Below, piece after piece: positions 1-8,626 of a stretch of 8,991 bases of DNA (within the stretch, counting starts at the first letter, position 1; each line of letters opens with the position of its first letter). The notes under the pieces are model-generated. The model ran no database searches. It was not told the DNA's origin and saw only the letters and a list, made by a program, of their open reading frames with translations. The position numbers and the translations under genes were made by a program. This DNA comes from RYN-431 sp036388295. GTDB lineage: Bacteria; Planctomycetota; Phycisphaerae; Tepidisphaerales; Tepidisphaeraceae. Where the stretch lies: assembly GCA_036388295.1 (NCBI GenBank), contig DASVSC010000161.1:1-8991 (forward strand), in the 5' to 3' direction.

Positions 1-25
1 TTGACCGCTAATTTCTTTGATTGCC

Positions 26-80
26 TGTAGGGCGGGCACTGCCCGCCGTTTTCCGGATGGCGGGCAATGCCCGCCCTACA
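26..80. repeat. REP/BIME-like double hairpin with GTAG feet
   Basis: Two 22-base arms (26-47 and 59-80) are inverted copies of each other with a single mismatch (C39 against A67), separated by an 11-base spacer. Each arm is itself a perfect 7-bp hairpin, GGCGGGC/GCCCGCC, with a three-base loop (stems 31-37/41-47 and 59-65/69-75). A GTAG tetranucleotide sits at the foot of each hairpin: 27-30 on the plus strand and 79-76 on the minus strand. GTAG foot plus palindrome in inverted pairs is the known layout of REP sequences mobilised by REP-associated tyrosine transposases (RAYTs). No RAYT gene lies in the window. The element could also fold in RNA and block read-through towards gcvP, but neither hairpin has a convincing T-run. 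The structure is certain; the REP/BIME assignment is inference. Confidence 0.75.
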
Positions 81-125
81 AGCGACTGCGTGCCACTTCT
101 GAAACGTAGCCGGCGTTTAAAACTG

Positions 126-154
126 TTGTCGGTTTCGGCAATTCCTTGTAAAAT
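126..154 (+). promoter_or_regulatory. Candidate sigma70 promoter for gcvP
   Basis: TTGTCG (126-131, 4/6 to TTGACA) and TAAAAT (149-154, 5/6 to TATAAT) are separated by 17 bases. The predicted start near 160 would give an untranslated leader of roughly 45-50 bases. The leader is too short for a glycine riboswitch, and I see none. The match is by eye. Confidence 0.42.
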
Positions 155-207
155 TGGGCGTTTGCTTCCGCCACCGCAGATGCGCCGTTTCGCAGGTATC
201 GCCCAAC

Positions 208-3063
<2,856 letters not shown>

Positions 3064-3088
3064 TTTCTCGATCTGGCGGACCGCATTG

Positions 3089-3094
3089 TAGAAT
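3089..3094 (+). promoter_or_regulatory. Candidate -10 element before the small ORF
   Basis: TAGAAT (3089-3094, 5/6 to TATAAT) lies in TTGTAGAAT, nearly identical to TTGTAAAAT before gcvP. No good -35 sits 16-18 bases upstream; TTGATT at 3060-3065 is 23 bases away, too far. If used, transcription would begin around 3100-3102, right at the ATG at 3102, implying a leaderless mRNA. Speculative. Confidence 0.28.
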
Positions 3095-3353
3095 GAAACT
3101 CATGACGCCACTGGACATTGAGGAAATTATTAACCTGCATCCTGACGATGCCTTTCGGCTGACGCTTTCAAGTGGCGATCAGATTGATGTGCCGCACGCC
3201 GGAGCGATTCGGATCTTTGATTTGAAGGTCATGATCTTTCCGAACCTCGAGCCAGGCCGCATTTACAGCACTGGAAAGATTCAATACGTTTCTGCGGTCA
3301 ATGTCGCGATGATCTCACCGATGAGGCGACCGACAACGCCTAGCAACAATTAA
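3093..3353 (+). CDS. Small hypothetical protein, planctomycete-type beta-rich small family
   Basis: The 86-residue product (83 if ATG 3102 is used) has no named function. It begins 29 bases after the gcvP stop. The pattern is a short helix (TPLDIEEIINLH), then F-R-L-T-L-x-S-G-D-x-I-x-V-P-H, then hydrophobic strands around VMIFP. It resembles small hypothetical proteins I associate with planctomycetes, which read roughly 'PFRPFxLHLADGRxxxVPHPE', with alternating strands. That likeness is from memory and needs a profile search. There is no Shine-Dalgarno before either ATG, which fits a leaderless start at 3102. G+C is about 50% (116 of 230 bases counted over 3121-3350), visibly lower than in neighbouring genes and suggesting separate ancestry. 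The stop TAA directly abuts the stop of the minus-strand mutarotase. It could be a decayed or non-expressed ORF, but an intact frame with family-like sequence argues for a real gene. Confidence 0.62.
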   Translation: MKLMTPLDIEEIINLHPDDAFRLTLSSGDQIDVPHAGAIRIFDLKVMIFPNLEPGRIYSTGKIQYVSAVNVAMISPMRRPTTPSNN

Positions 3354-3797
3354 CTACCGCACCACGCCGATCGTCAGCAGCAGGTTCGCATAAATCCGCT
3401 GCTCCCCCGTCGCGATCGTCAGGCACACGTCCGGCCCCTGCGCCAGATCGTAAAACGCAAACCGCTCCACTTTCTCCAGCGTGACCGTCGGCTCTGCCTT
3501 CCCAATCAGCGCCTGATAGTCCGCCCATGCTTCGGGGTCAGCCGGCAGTGCGTAGGGGCCGCTGCGGGCGTAATCCATCACCGCCGCCGCCTCGACCGGG
3601 ACGGCCGTCAGCAGCACGTCCAGCACTTGAGATACCGTCGGCTGGCCCGGCGTGAGGTTCAGGTAGACCACATCCGCGTTCGGCCCCCGCCGGGTCCAGT
3701 GCGGGAAGTTGCCGTCGGAGATCAGCACCTTCGAGCTGTGCCCGCCGCGGGCCAGGGCGGCGGTGATCTGCGGGTGCAGCAGGCGTGACTTGAGCAT
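3354..3797 (-). CDS. RbsD/FucU-family sugar mutarotase
   Basis: This cytoplasmic pyranase/mutarotase interconverts sugar anomers, such as beta-pyranose and beta-furanose ribose (RbsD) or alpha- and beta-L-fucose (FucU). The product is 147 residues, against about 140 for the family. Family signatures are GH-x7-D near the N terminus, with H20 and D28 at the same numbers as the E. coli RbsD catalytic pair, QVLDVLLTAVPVEAA (57-71), and a C-terminal YANLLLTIGVV in which Y136 and N138 match the sugar-contacting YAN/YGN segment. The start is ATG 3797, because an AGAGGA Shine-Dalgarno lies just upstream (3807-3802). The frame continues upstream to 3908 but that part is unlike the family and would overlap the divergent gene. 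The divergent partner is a fucose-isomerase-like enzyme, so L-fucose or a related sugar is likelier than ribose. Family membership is firm; substrate is inferred. Confidence 0.9.
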   Translation of the reverse strand: MLKSRLLHPQITAALARGGHSSKVLISDGNFPHWTRRGPNADVVYLNLTPGQPTVSQVLDVLLTAVPVEAAAVMDYARSGPYALPADPEAWADYQALIGKAEPTVTLEKVERFAFYDLAQGPDVCLTIATGEQRIYANLLLTIGVVR

Positions 3798-3893
3798 CGG
3801 TTCCTCTCGGCTAAACTCACGGGTCCGGTTTTTGCCGGGTGGAAACGTTCTAATCGAAATTGGTTGCCGTGCCGACTCACTAGGAACAGCGTT
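3798..3893. promoter_or_regulatory. Divergent intergenic region between mutarotase and isomerase genes
   Basis: These 96 bases must hold both promoters. The only AT-rich core is GTTCTAATC at 3847-3855. On the plus strand it gives TCTAAT (3849-3854, 5/6 to TATAAT); on the minus strand it gives TAGAAC (3852-3847, 4/6), so the two -10 elements would overlap. Neither has a good -35; TCGGCA on the minus strand (3875-3870) is 17 bases off at 4/6. A CCGG-TTTTTG-CCGG repeat at 3825-3838 could be a short operator half or chance. A shared core would make the two genes compete for, or be co-regulated at, one site. Confidence 0.3.
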
Positions 3894-5561
3894 ATGTCCG
3901 TATACCAACTGCCCGCCCGGACCCAGACGACCAAGCTCAAGAAGAAACAGGTGTACCTGATCGCCAGCGGCGATTTACGATCCAGTGCGAATCAGAATTG
4001 CTGGCCGGCGCAGAGCCGCATGGAAGCGACGTTGTCCGCCGCCGTCGCCGATCTGGGCTTTGAAGTCGTCCGCGCGCACGCCTATGACGAAGCCAAAGGC
4101 CACGGCTTTATCGACAGCCAGAAGTACGGCATGAATGTCTTCAAGGCCCTCGACCCCGATGCGCCGCTGATCGTGGCGGAAAGCGTCTGGCAGTACAGCC
4201 ATCACGTGCTCAGCAGCCTGATGACGCACCGCGGCCCGATCCTCACCGTCGCCAACTGGTCCGGCACTTGGCCGGGCCTAGTCGGCATGCTGAACCTGAA
4301 CGGCTCCCTCACCAAGGCCGGCGTCAAATACAGCACGCTCTGGAGCGAAGACTTCACCGACGACACCTTCCGCACCGGCCTGAAAAAGTGGCTGAAGCAC
4401 GGCCACTACAAACACCCGGCTAAGCACGTCACGCCGTTCAGCCGGATCACCGTCGGCGGCAAAGAAAAGAGGCTCGCCCAGTCGCTGGCTAAGCAGCTGA
4501 GGACCGACAAGGCCATCCTGGGCGTGTTCGACGAAGGGTGCATGGGCATGTTCAACGCCATCATCCCCGACGCGCTGCTCAACCCCACCGGCGTCTTCAA
4601 AGAACGCCTCAGCCAGTCCGGCCTGTATTACGAAACCACCCAAGTCAGCGACTACGACGCCCAGGAAGTCCTCAACTGGTACATCACCAAAGGCATGCAG
4701 TTCCGGTTCGGTTTCAACGAAGAAACGGACCTGACCGACCGCCAGGTGCTGCTGCAGTGCAAGATGTACATCGCCGCCGTCCGCATCGCCGACGACTTCG
4801 GCTGCGACGCCATCGGCATTCAATACCAGCAGGGCCTGAAGGATTTGCTGCCCGCCAGCGACCTCGTCGAAGGCACGCTCAACAACGCCGACCGCCCTCC
4901 GGTGCGCAGCCGCGACGGCCGGCGCGTGCTGTTCGACGGCGAGCCGATTCCGCACTTCAACGAAGTCGACGAATGCGCCGGCCTCGATGGCCTGCTGACC
5001 TACCGCGTCCACAAGTCCATGGGTCAGCCGGTCGAAAACACGTTGCACGATTTGCGCTGGGGCGACTTCGATCTCAGCGGCACGACCGACGACTATGTCT
5101 GGGTCTTCGAAATCAGCGGGAGCGTACCGCCCGCGCACCTGACCGGCGGTTGGGCGGGCGCGACGAGCGAACGCCAGCCCGCCATGTACTTCCGCCTCGG
5201 CGGCGGCACGATCAAGGGCGTCAGTCGGCCCGGCGAAATCGTCTGGAGCCGGTTCTACGTCGAAGACGACCGCCTGAAATTGGACATCGGCCGAGCGAAA
5301 GCAATTGAACTGCCCGAGGCGGAAACGAACCGCCGCTGGGAAGCGACCACGCCGCAATGGCCGATCATGCACGCGGTGACGTACGGCGTCAGCCGCGACC
5401 AGATGATGGGCCGGCACAAGGCCAATCACATTCAAGTCGTCTACGCCAACTCCGCCGCCGACGCCGACAAGGCGCTGCTGGTGAAAGCGCAATTGGCTAA
5501 CGAACTCGGCATTGAAGTGAACGTCTGCGGCACGACGAAGGACGGCAAAGGCTGGAAGTAA
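3894..5561 (+). CDS. L-fucose isomerase-like ketol isomerase
   Basis: A predicted cytoplasmic, metal-dependent aldose-ketose isomerase (L-fucose to L-fuculose in the best-known family member). The product is 555 residues; E. coli FucI has 591. GCDAIGIQYQQG (303-314) lines up with GYNAIAAGFQGQ of FucI. The next blocks give equivalents for the Mn2+ ligands: E360 in NEVDECAGLDG for FucI E337, D386 in LHDLRWG for D361 (two extra residues between them), and H508 or H512 in GRHKANH for H528. The N-terminal part is divergent and begins with a lysine-rich stretch (KLKKK, 14-18). The start is ATG 3894, with an AGGA ribosome-binding site at 3882-3885; a TTG at 3864 is less likely. The gene is divergent from an RbsD/FucU mutarotase, matching a sugar-entry pair. 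No kinase, aldolase or transporter lies in the window, so the true substrate (fucose, arabinose or another) is open. The alignment was done by eye from memory. Confidence 0.83.
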   Translation: MSVYQLPARTQTTKLKKKQVYLIASGDLRSSANQNCWPAQSRMEATLSAAVADLGFEVVRAHAYDEAKGHGFIDSQKYGMNVFKALDPDAPLIVAESVWQYSHHVLSSLMTHRGPILTVANWSGTWPGLVGMLNLNGSLTKAGVKYSTLWSEDFTDDTFRTGLKKWLKHGHYKHPAKHVTPFSRITVGGKEKRLAQSLAKQLRTDKAILGVFDEGCMGMFNAIIPDALLNPTGVFKERLSQSGLYYETTQVSDYDAQEVLNWYITKGMQFRFGFNEETDLTDRQVLLQCKMYIAAVRIADDFGCDAIGIQYQQGLKDLLPASDLVEGTLNNADRPPVRSRDGRRVLFDGEPIPHFNEVDECAGLDGLLTYRVHKSMGQPVENTLHDLRWGDFDLSGTTDDYVWVFEISGSVPPAHLTGGWAGATSERQPAMYFRLGGGTIKGVSRPGEIVWSRFYVEDDRLKLDIGRAKAIELPEAETNRRWEATTPQWPIMHAVTYGVSRDQMMGRHKANHIQVVYANSAADADKALLVKAQLANELGIEVNVCGTTKDGKGWK

Positions 5562-6449
5562 TTACCGCGGCTGCGATGCCGGCGGCTTTACATAACGCAG
5601 CGTCGCCCAGACCGCGTAATGATCCGAAGGAAAGCGGCCGTCGGCGGATCTGCCACGGTCGATCTTGCAGTCGGTCGCTTCCAGCGTCGGCGATTGGAAG
5701 ATCCAGTCGATCCGCTGGCCCCAGGTGTCGTCCTTGAACGCGTGGTACGTCAGTTCGTCTGCCTGTCGCTCGGGACGGACGGCACGATACGTGTCGATCA
5801 GTTCGACGCCGTTCCGCTTCGACGCGTCCAGCAACGCTGCATACACTGGGCCGGTTTCGATGGCATTGAAGTCACCGAGCAGGACCACGGGCGTCCCTTT
5901 CGCGAGCGCTCCAAGTCGTGTGGAGATCAGTTTGGCGGCGTTCACCCGCGCCTTCATCCCCGCGTGGTCAAGATGCGTGTTAGCCAGCAGCAGTTCCCGG
6001 CCCGCGGCGCGGTCGCGCAAACGGGCCCAGGTACAGACGCGCGGCAAGGCCGCGTCCCAGCCGCGGCTGCCGACTTTGTCCGGCGTCTCGCTCAGCCAAA
6101 AGGTGCCGCTGTCGACCAAGTCGAACCGGTCCCGCCGATAGAACAGACTACACGCTTCGGCTCGCGGCCCCGCGTCGCGGTAGGTCGCGATTGTGCCGTA
6201 GTCGGCAAGATCGTTTTCCAGGTGCTTCTGCTGGTCCGGCCGCACTTCCTGCAGGCCGAGAAGATCAGGATCGAACCGGCGAACGGTTTGGACGAAAAGG
6301 CCCCGCCGGTGGGTCCAGTCGTTAACGCCGTCGGCCGCGCCGGACGTTCGAATGTTGAACGTCCCGACGCGAAGGTCGTCCCGCGCCAGCGCCTGCGACG
6401 CCAGCAGTTGAATGCCCGCCAGCGCGAGAATCAGAAACAGCCGGCGCAT
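5562..6449 (-). CDS. Exported endonuclease/exonuclease/phosphatase-family protein
   Basis: The 295-residue product has a signal peptide: MRR, a hydrophobic run to about residue 16, and an AxA site (A20-L21-A22) with cleavage before R23. The mature part is a complete DNase I-like (EEP) fold with all catalytic signatures: N32 in TFNIR, E68 in LGLQEV, H159 in NTHLDH, D193 and N195 in LLGDFNA, D248 in RIDWIF, and D276/H277 in PSDHYAV. Such enzymes hydrolyse phosphodiesters or phosphomonoesters using Mg2+, with substrates ranging from nucleic acid to inositol and lipid phosphates. Sequence alone does not fix the substrate; export suggests periplasmic or extracellular phosphate scavenging or nuclease work. 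The start lies only 6 bases after the stop of the upstream membrane protein and has no clear Shine-Dalgarno, so translation is probably coupled. Its stop abuts that of the isomerase gene on the other strand. Confidence 0.92.
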   Translation of the reverse strand: MRRLFLILALAGIQLLASQALARDDLRVGTFNIRTSGAADGVNDWTHRRGLFVQTVRRFDPDLLGLQEVRPDQQKHLENDLADYGTIATYRDAGPRAEACSLFYRRDRFDLVDSGTFWLSETPDKVGSRGWDAALPRVCTWARLRDRAAGRELLLANTHLDHAGMKARVNAAKLISTRLGALAKGTPVVLLGDFNAIETGPVYAALLDASKRNGVELIDTYRAVRPERQADELTYHAFKDDTWGQRIDWIFQSPTLEATDCKIDRGRSADGRFPSDHYAVWATLRYVKPPASQPR

Positions 6450-6455
6450 GATTGG

Positions 6456-6728
6456 CTAGGGCTGTAGTGCCGGGGTTGCCGCGCCGCTGCTGGCGATCAC
6501 GATGTTGAGGAGGATGCTGACGACCACGCAAACCGTCCAGATCAGCATGACCTTCGTATGGTCCAGTTCCTTCGCGCGCACCCAGCCAAGGATAAAACCG
6601 ATCAGCGGACAGATGCCAAGCACGCCTTCGAGCGTCTTGCCCGCCTGAAACAGGCGCACGAGCGTGAAGATCCAGCACGCGAGCGATACGAGGCCGACGA
6701 GAAGGCCGAGGATCGTGAGAATAGCCAT
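6456..6728 (-). CDS. Small three-helix inner-membrane protein of unknown function
   Basis: The 90-residue product has hydrophobic segments at about 3-26, 33-50 and 59-79, separated by short polar turns (RLFQAGKT and RAKELDHTK). The tail is short, polar and proline-containing. Cysteines lie inside the membrane segments (C18, C40, C67). The KTLEGVLGICPLIGFILGW segment resembles short membrane proteins I recall beside DUF2752 genes, but I cannot name the family with certainty. It starts 36 bases after the DUF2752 gene and is followed 6 bases later by the exported EEP protein, so it sits in the middle of a probable operon. A G-rich stretch (GGGGT, about 10 bases before the ATG) is a weak ribosome-binding site. 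Candidate roles are a small partner of the DUF2752 protein or a membrane-stress protein; neither can be shown from sequence. Confidence 0.82.
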   Translation of the reverse strand: MAILTILGLLVGLVSLACWIFTLVRLFQAGKTLEGVLGICPLIGFILGWVRAKELDHTKVMLIWTVCVVVSILLNIVIASSGAATPALQP

Positions 6729-6764
6729 TAGTTTTTACCCCAAAAGACGGGACCCGTTCTGCAA

Positions 6765-7253
6765 TCACGGCAAGGTCGCCGGTGCGCGAACGGCACTATA
6801 GAGAAGGCGAACCACCCAGTAAAAGAATAGGGCGACGATCAACACGCCGGAAACGCCCCACCGCCGTTCCACACCTTCGACGGCGTCCGCTAATCGCTCG
6901 CGGCCAGAGGCGTTCAGCGGGATCGAAACGGCCAGCAACCCGCCCGCCAGCACCGCCAGAATCGAAAACGCGTGAATGGTCATCGCCACTGCAAAATGAC
7001 CCGACAACAGCGCGACTGACGCCCGTGTCAGCCCGCAGCCGGGGCATGGCACGTGAAACAGTCGCGGCACCGGGCATTCCATTCCCGGAAGGCCGATGCC
7101 GACGAGTGTCGCCTGCACTGCGCAGCCGAATACAAGAGCGACCGCGACTTTCCGATTGCGAATCAGCGGCCCCATCAACGGCCGGTGCAGGAATTGCCAA
7201 ACCGATTCACGGCCCGTCGACCCGGCCGATGTTTCGGGCTGGCCCACGGTCAC
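6765..7253 (-). CDS. DUF2752-family membrane protein
   Basis: The product is 162 residues if begun at GTG 7253. The DUF2752 signature is plain: HVPCPGCGLTRASVALLSGHF, with C70, C73, G74, T76 and R77. Membrane segments lie at about 36-55, 87-111 and 134-153, with the CxxCG motif between the first two. The family's function is unknown; the paired cysteines suggest metal or redox chemistry, but that is a guess. The GTG overlaps the serS stop as GTGA and has a GGGAG ribosome-binding site 8 bases upstream, giving translational coupling. An ATG at 7175 would give 136 residues and also keep the whole signature; it lacks a ribosome-binding site and is the fallback start. The three-helix protein gene follows after 36 bases. 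The frame stays open upstream inside serS, but that part is an out-of-frame shadow. Confidence 0.85.
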   Translation of the reverse strand: MTVGQPETSAGSTGRESVWQFLHRPLMGPLIRNRKVAVALVFGCAVQATLVGIGLPGMECPVPRLFHVPCPGCGLTRASVALLSGHFAVAMTIHAFSILAVLAGGLLAVSIPLNASGRERLADAVEGVERRWGVSGVLIVALFFYWVVRLLYSAVRAPATLP

Positions 7254-8542
7254 CCGATCTGCTCCCGCCCGTTCATATACGCTCGCAGAACGTCGGGCAC
7301 CGTCACCGTGCCGTCGGCGTTCTGATAGTTCTCCAGAATCGGGATCAGGATGCGCGGGCTGGCGACGACGGTGTTGTTCAGCGTGTGGCAGAACTTCAGC
7401 TTGCCCTCTTTGTCCTTGTACCGCAGGTTCAGCCGGCGGGCCTGGAAGTCGTACAAACGGCTCGCGCTGTGCGTTTCGCCGTAGCCGGTGGCGTCGTCTT
7501 TTCCATCGAATCGGCTGGGCATCCACGTTTCGACGTCGTACATCGCGGCGTTCTTCACGCCGATGTCGCCGGTGCAGCACTGGATCACGCGGTACGGCAG
7601 CTTCAGCGCCTGCAGCAGGTTCTCACTGTAGCCCAGCATCGTCATGTGCCAGTGACGGCTTTCCTCAACGTCGTTGCGGCAAAGGACGACCTGCTCGACC
7701 TTGTCGAACTGGTGCACGCGGTACAGGCCGCTGGTGTCTTTCCCGTACGTGCCGGCCTCGCGGCGGAAGCAGGTGCTGACGGCGGTGTACTTCAGCGGCA
7801 GTTGGCTTTCGTCCAGCGTCTCGGCCATGTGCAAGGCGGTAAGGCCGACCTCGGCGCTGCCGGTAAGGAACAGGTTGTCCTCGGTGACGTGATACGCCTG
7901 CTCGCGGCCGGCGGGGAAGAAGCCGGTGCCGAGCATCGCCTCTTCGCGCACCAGCACCGGCACCGTCACCTGCGTGAAGCCGTTGACGCGGGCCATCGTC
8001 TCCATCGCATACCGCAGCACCGCCTGGTGCAGCTCGGCCAGCGCGCCGACGAGCATGTAAGACCGGCTGCCCGCCTGCCGTACGCCGGCGGCGAAGTTCA
8101 CAATGCCCAGCTTCTCGGCCAGCTCGATGTGGTTCCTGGGCTTGAAATCGAACGAACGCTTCTCGCCCCAATGCCTGGCGACGACGTTCTGGCTGGCGTC
8201 GCGACCGACGGGCACTTCGGCGTCGGCGGGCTGGGGGACGTGAAGCAGCAGCGCCGTCATTTCCGCGGTCAACTGCTTGGCCGTTTCCTCTGCCGCCTGC
8301 ACGCGGGCTTTCAATTCGCCCACCTTGGCGGCGGCGGCTTTCTTCTCGGCAGGGTCTTTCAGCTTGCCGATGGCCTGCGACGCGACGTTTTGCTCGGCCT
8401 TGAGGGTTTCGAACGCCTGCTGGCTGTCGCGTTGCCGGTGGTCGAGGTCTAGGATGGCGTCGATATCGACGCCGACGTTTTTGTCGGCCGCGCCTTTGCG
8501 GTACTTGTCCGGGTCGGCACGCAAATCTTTCAGGTCCACCAT
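7250..8542 (-). CDS. serS: Seryl-tRNA synthetase
   Basis: This cytoplasmic class II synthetase charges tRNA-Ser (and tRNA-Sec where present) with serine. The product is 430 residues, normal for bacterial SerRS. Residues 30-100 form the helical hairpin (long coiled-coil arm) that grips the tRNA-Ser variable arm. The catalytic core shows motif 1 (about 176-200), the serine-site LTGSAEV (226-232), motif 2 as TCFRREAG with R260 and E262 and RVHQFDKVE (275-283), YGETHSAS (354-361), and motif 3 as LNNTVVASPRILIPILEN with R397. The LNNT-x-x-A-x-PRIL form of motif 3 matches Thermus thermophilus SerRS more than the E. coli GLAVGR-type. The start is ATG 8542: MVDLKDLR is the standard N terminus. The stop overlaps the DUF2752 GTG by 4 bp. 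There is no obvious T-box leader; upstream sequence is short and holds a repeat element. Confidence 0.97.
   Translation of the reverse strand: MVDLKDLRADPDKYRKGAADKNVGVDIDAILDLDHRQRDSQQAFETLKAEQNVASQAIGKLKDPAEKKAAAAKVGELKARVQAAEETAKQLTAEMTALLLHVPQPADAEVPVGRDASQNVVARHWGEKRSFDFKPRNHIELAEKLGIVNFAAGVRQAGSRSYMLVGALAELHQAVLRYAMETMARVNGFTQVTVPVLVREEAMLGTGFFPAGREQAYHVTEDNLFLTGSAEVGLTALHMAETLDESQLPLKYTAVSTCFRREAGTYGKDTSGLYRVHQFDKVEQVVLCRNDVEESRHWHMTMLGYSENLLQALKLPYRVIQCCTGDIGVKNAAMYDVETWMPSRFDGKDDATGYGETHSASRLYDFQARRLNLRYKDKEGKLKFCHTLNNTVVASPRILIPILENYQNADGTVTVPDVLRAYMNGREQIG
7262..7266 (-). promoter_or_regulatory. Ribosome-binding site deciding the DUF2752 GTG start
   Basis: GGGAG on the minus strand lies inside the last codons of serS, 8 bases before the GTG at 7253. 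It supports the GTGA stop-start overlap over the ATG at 7175, which has no comparable site. Confidence 0.55.
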
Positions 8543-8626
8543 AGCGCCGGCGGTTTTAACCGATTGACGCGGCGGGGCATAGGCGAACCCCCGCGAACGC
8601 AGAGCAGGAAACGTTGAGAGTTGCTT

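Noticed and set aside
26..80. Small CRISPR-like repeat unit
   Set aside because: It has only two inverted arms, no direct repeat-spacer series, and no cas genes nearby.
154..207. TTG start giving gcvP 18 extra residues
   Set aside because: The extension is unlike any GcvP N terminus and would begin inside the candidate -10 hexamer. ATG 208 fits the family length.
81..207. Glycine riboswitch before gcvP
   Set aside because: The space after the candidate promoter is only about 50 bases and no tandem aptamer core is visible.
3798..3908. N-terminal extension of the mutarotase to ATG 3908
   Set aside because: It would overlap the start of the divergent isomerase gene. The family begins at ATG 3797, which has a good ribosome-binding site.
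4278..5492. 404-residue open frame antisense to the isomerase
   Set aside because: It is a repetitive Val/Ala/Asp/Gly-rich shadow of a real coding gene, with no ribosome-binding site or domain.
6782..8452. 556-residue plus-strand open frame across serS and DUF2752
   Set aside because: It is antisense to two clear genes, has no recognisable motif and shows shadow-frame composition.
8543..8626. T-box or tRNA-like leader before serS
   Set aside because: I find no T-box sequence or specifier stem. The region is short and otherwise featureless up to the repeat.
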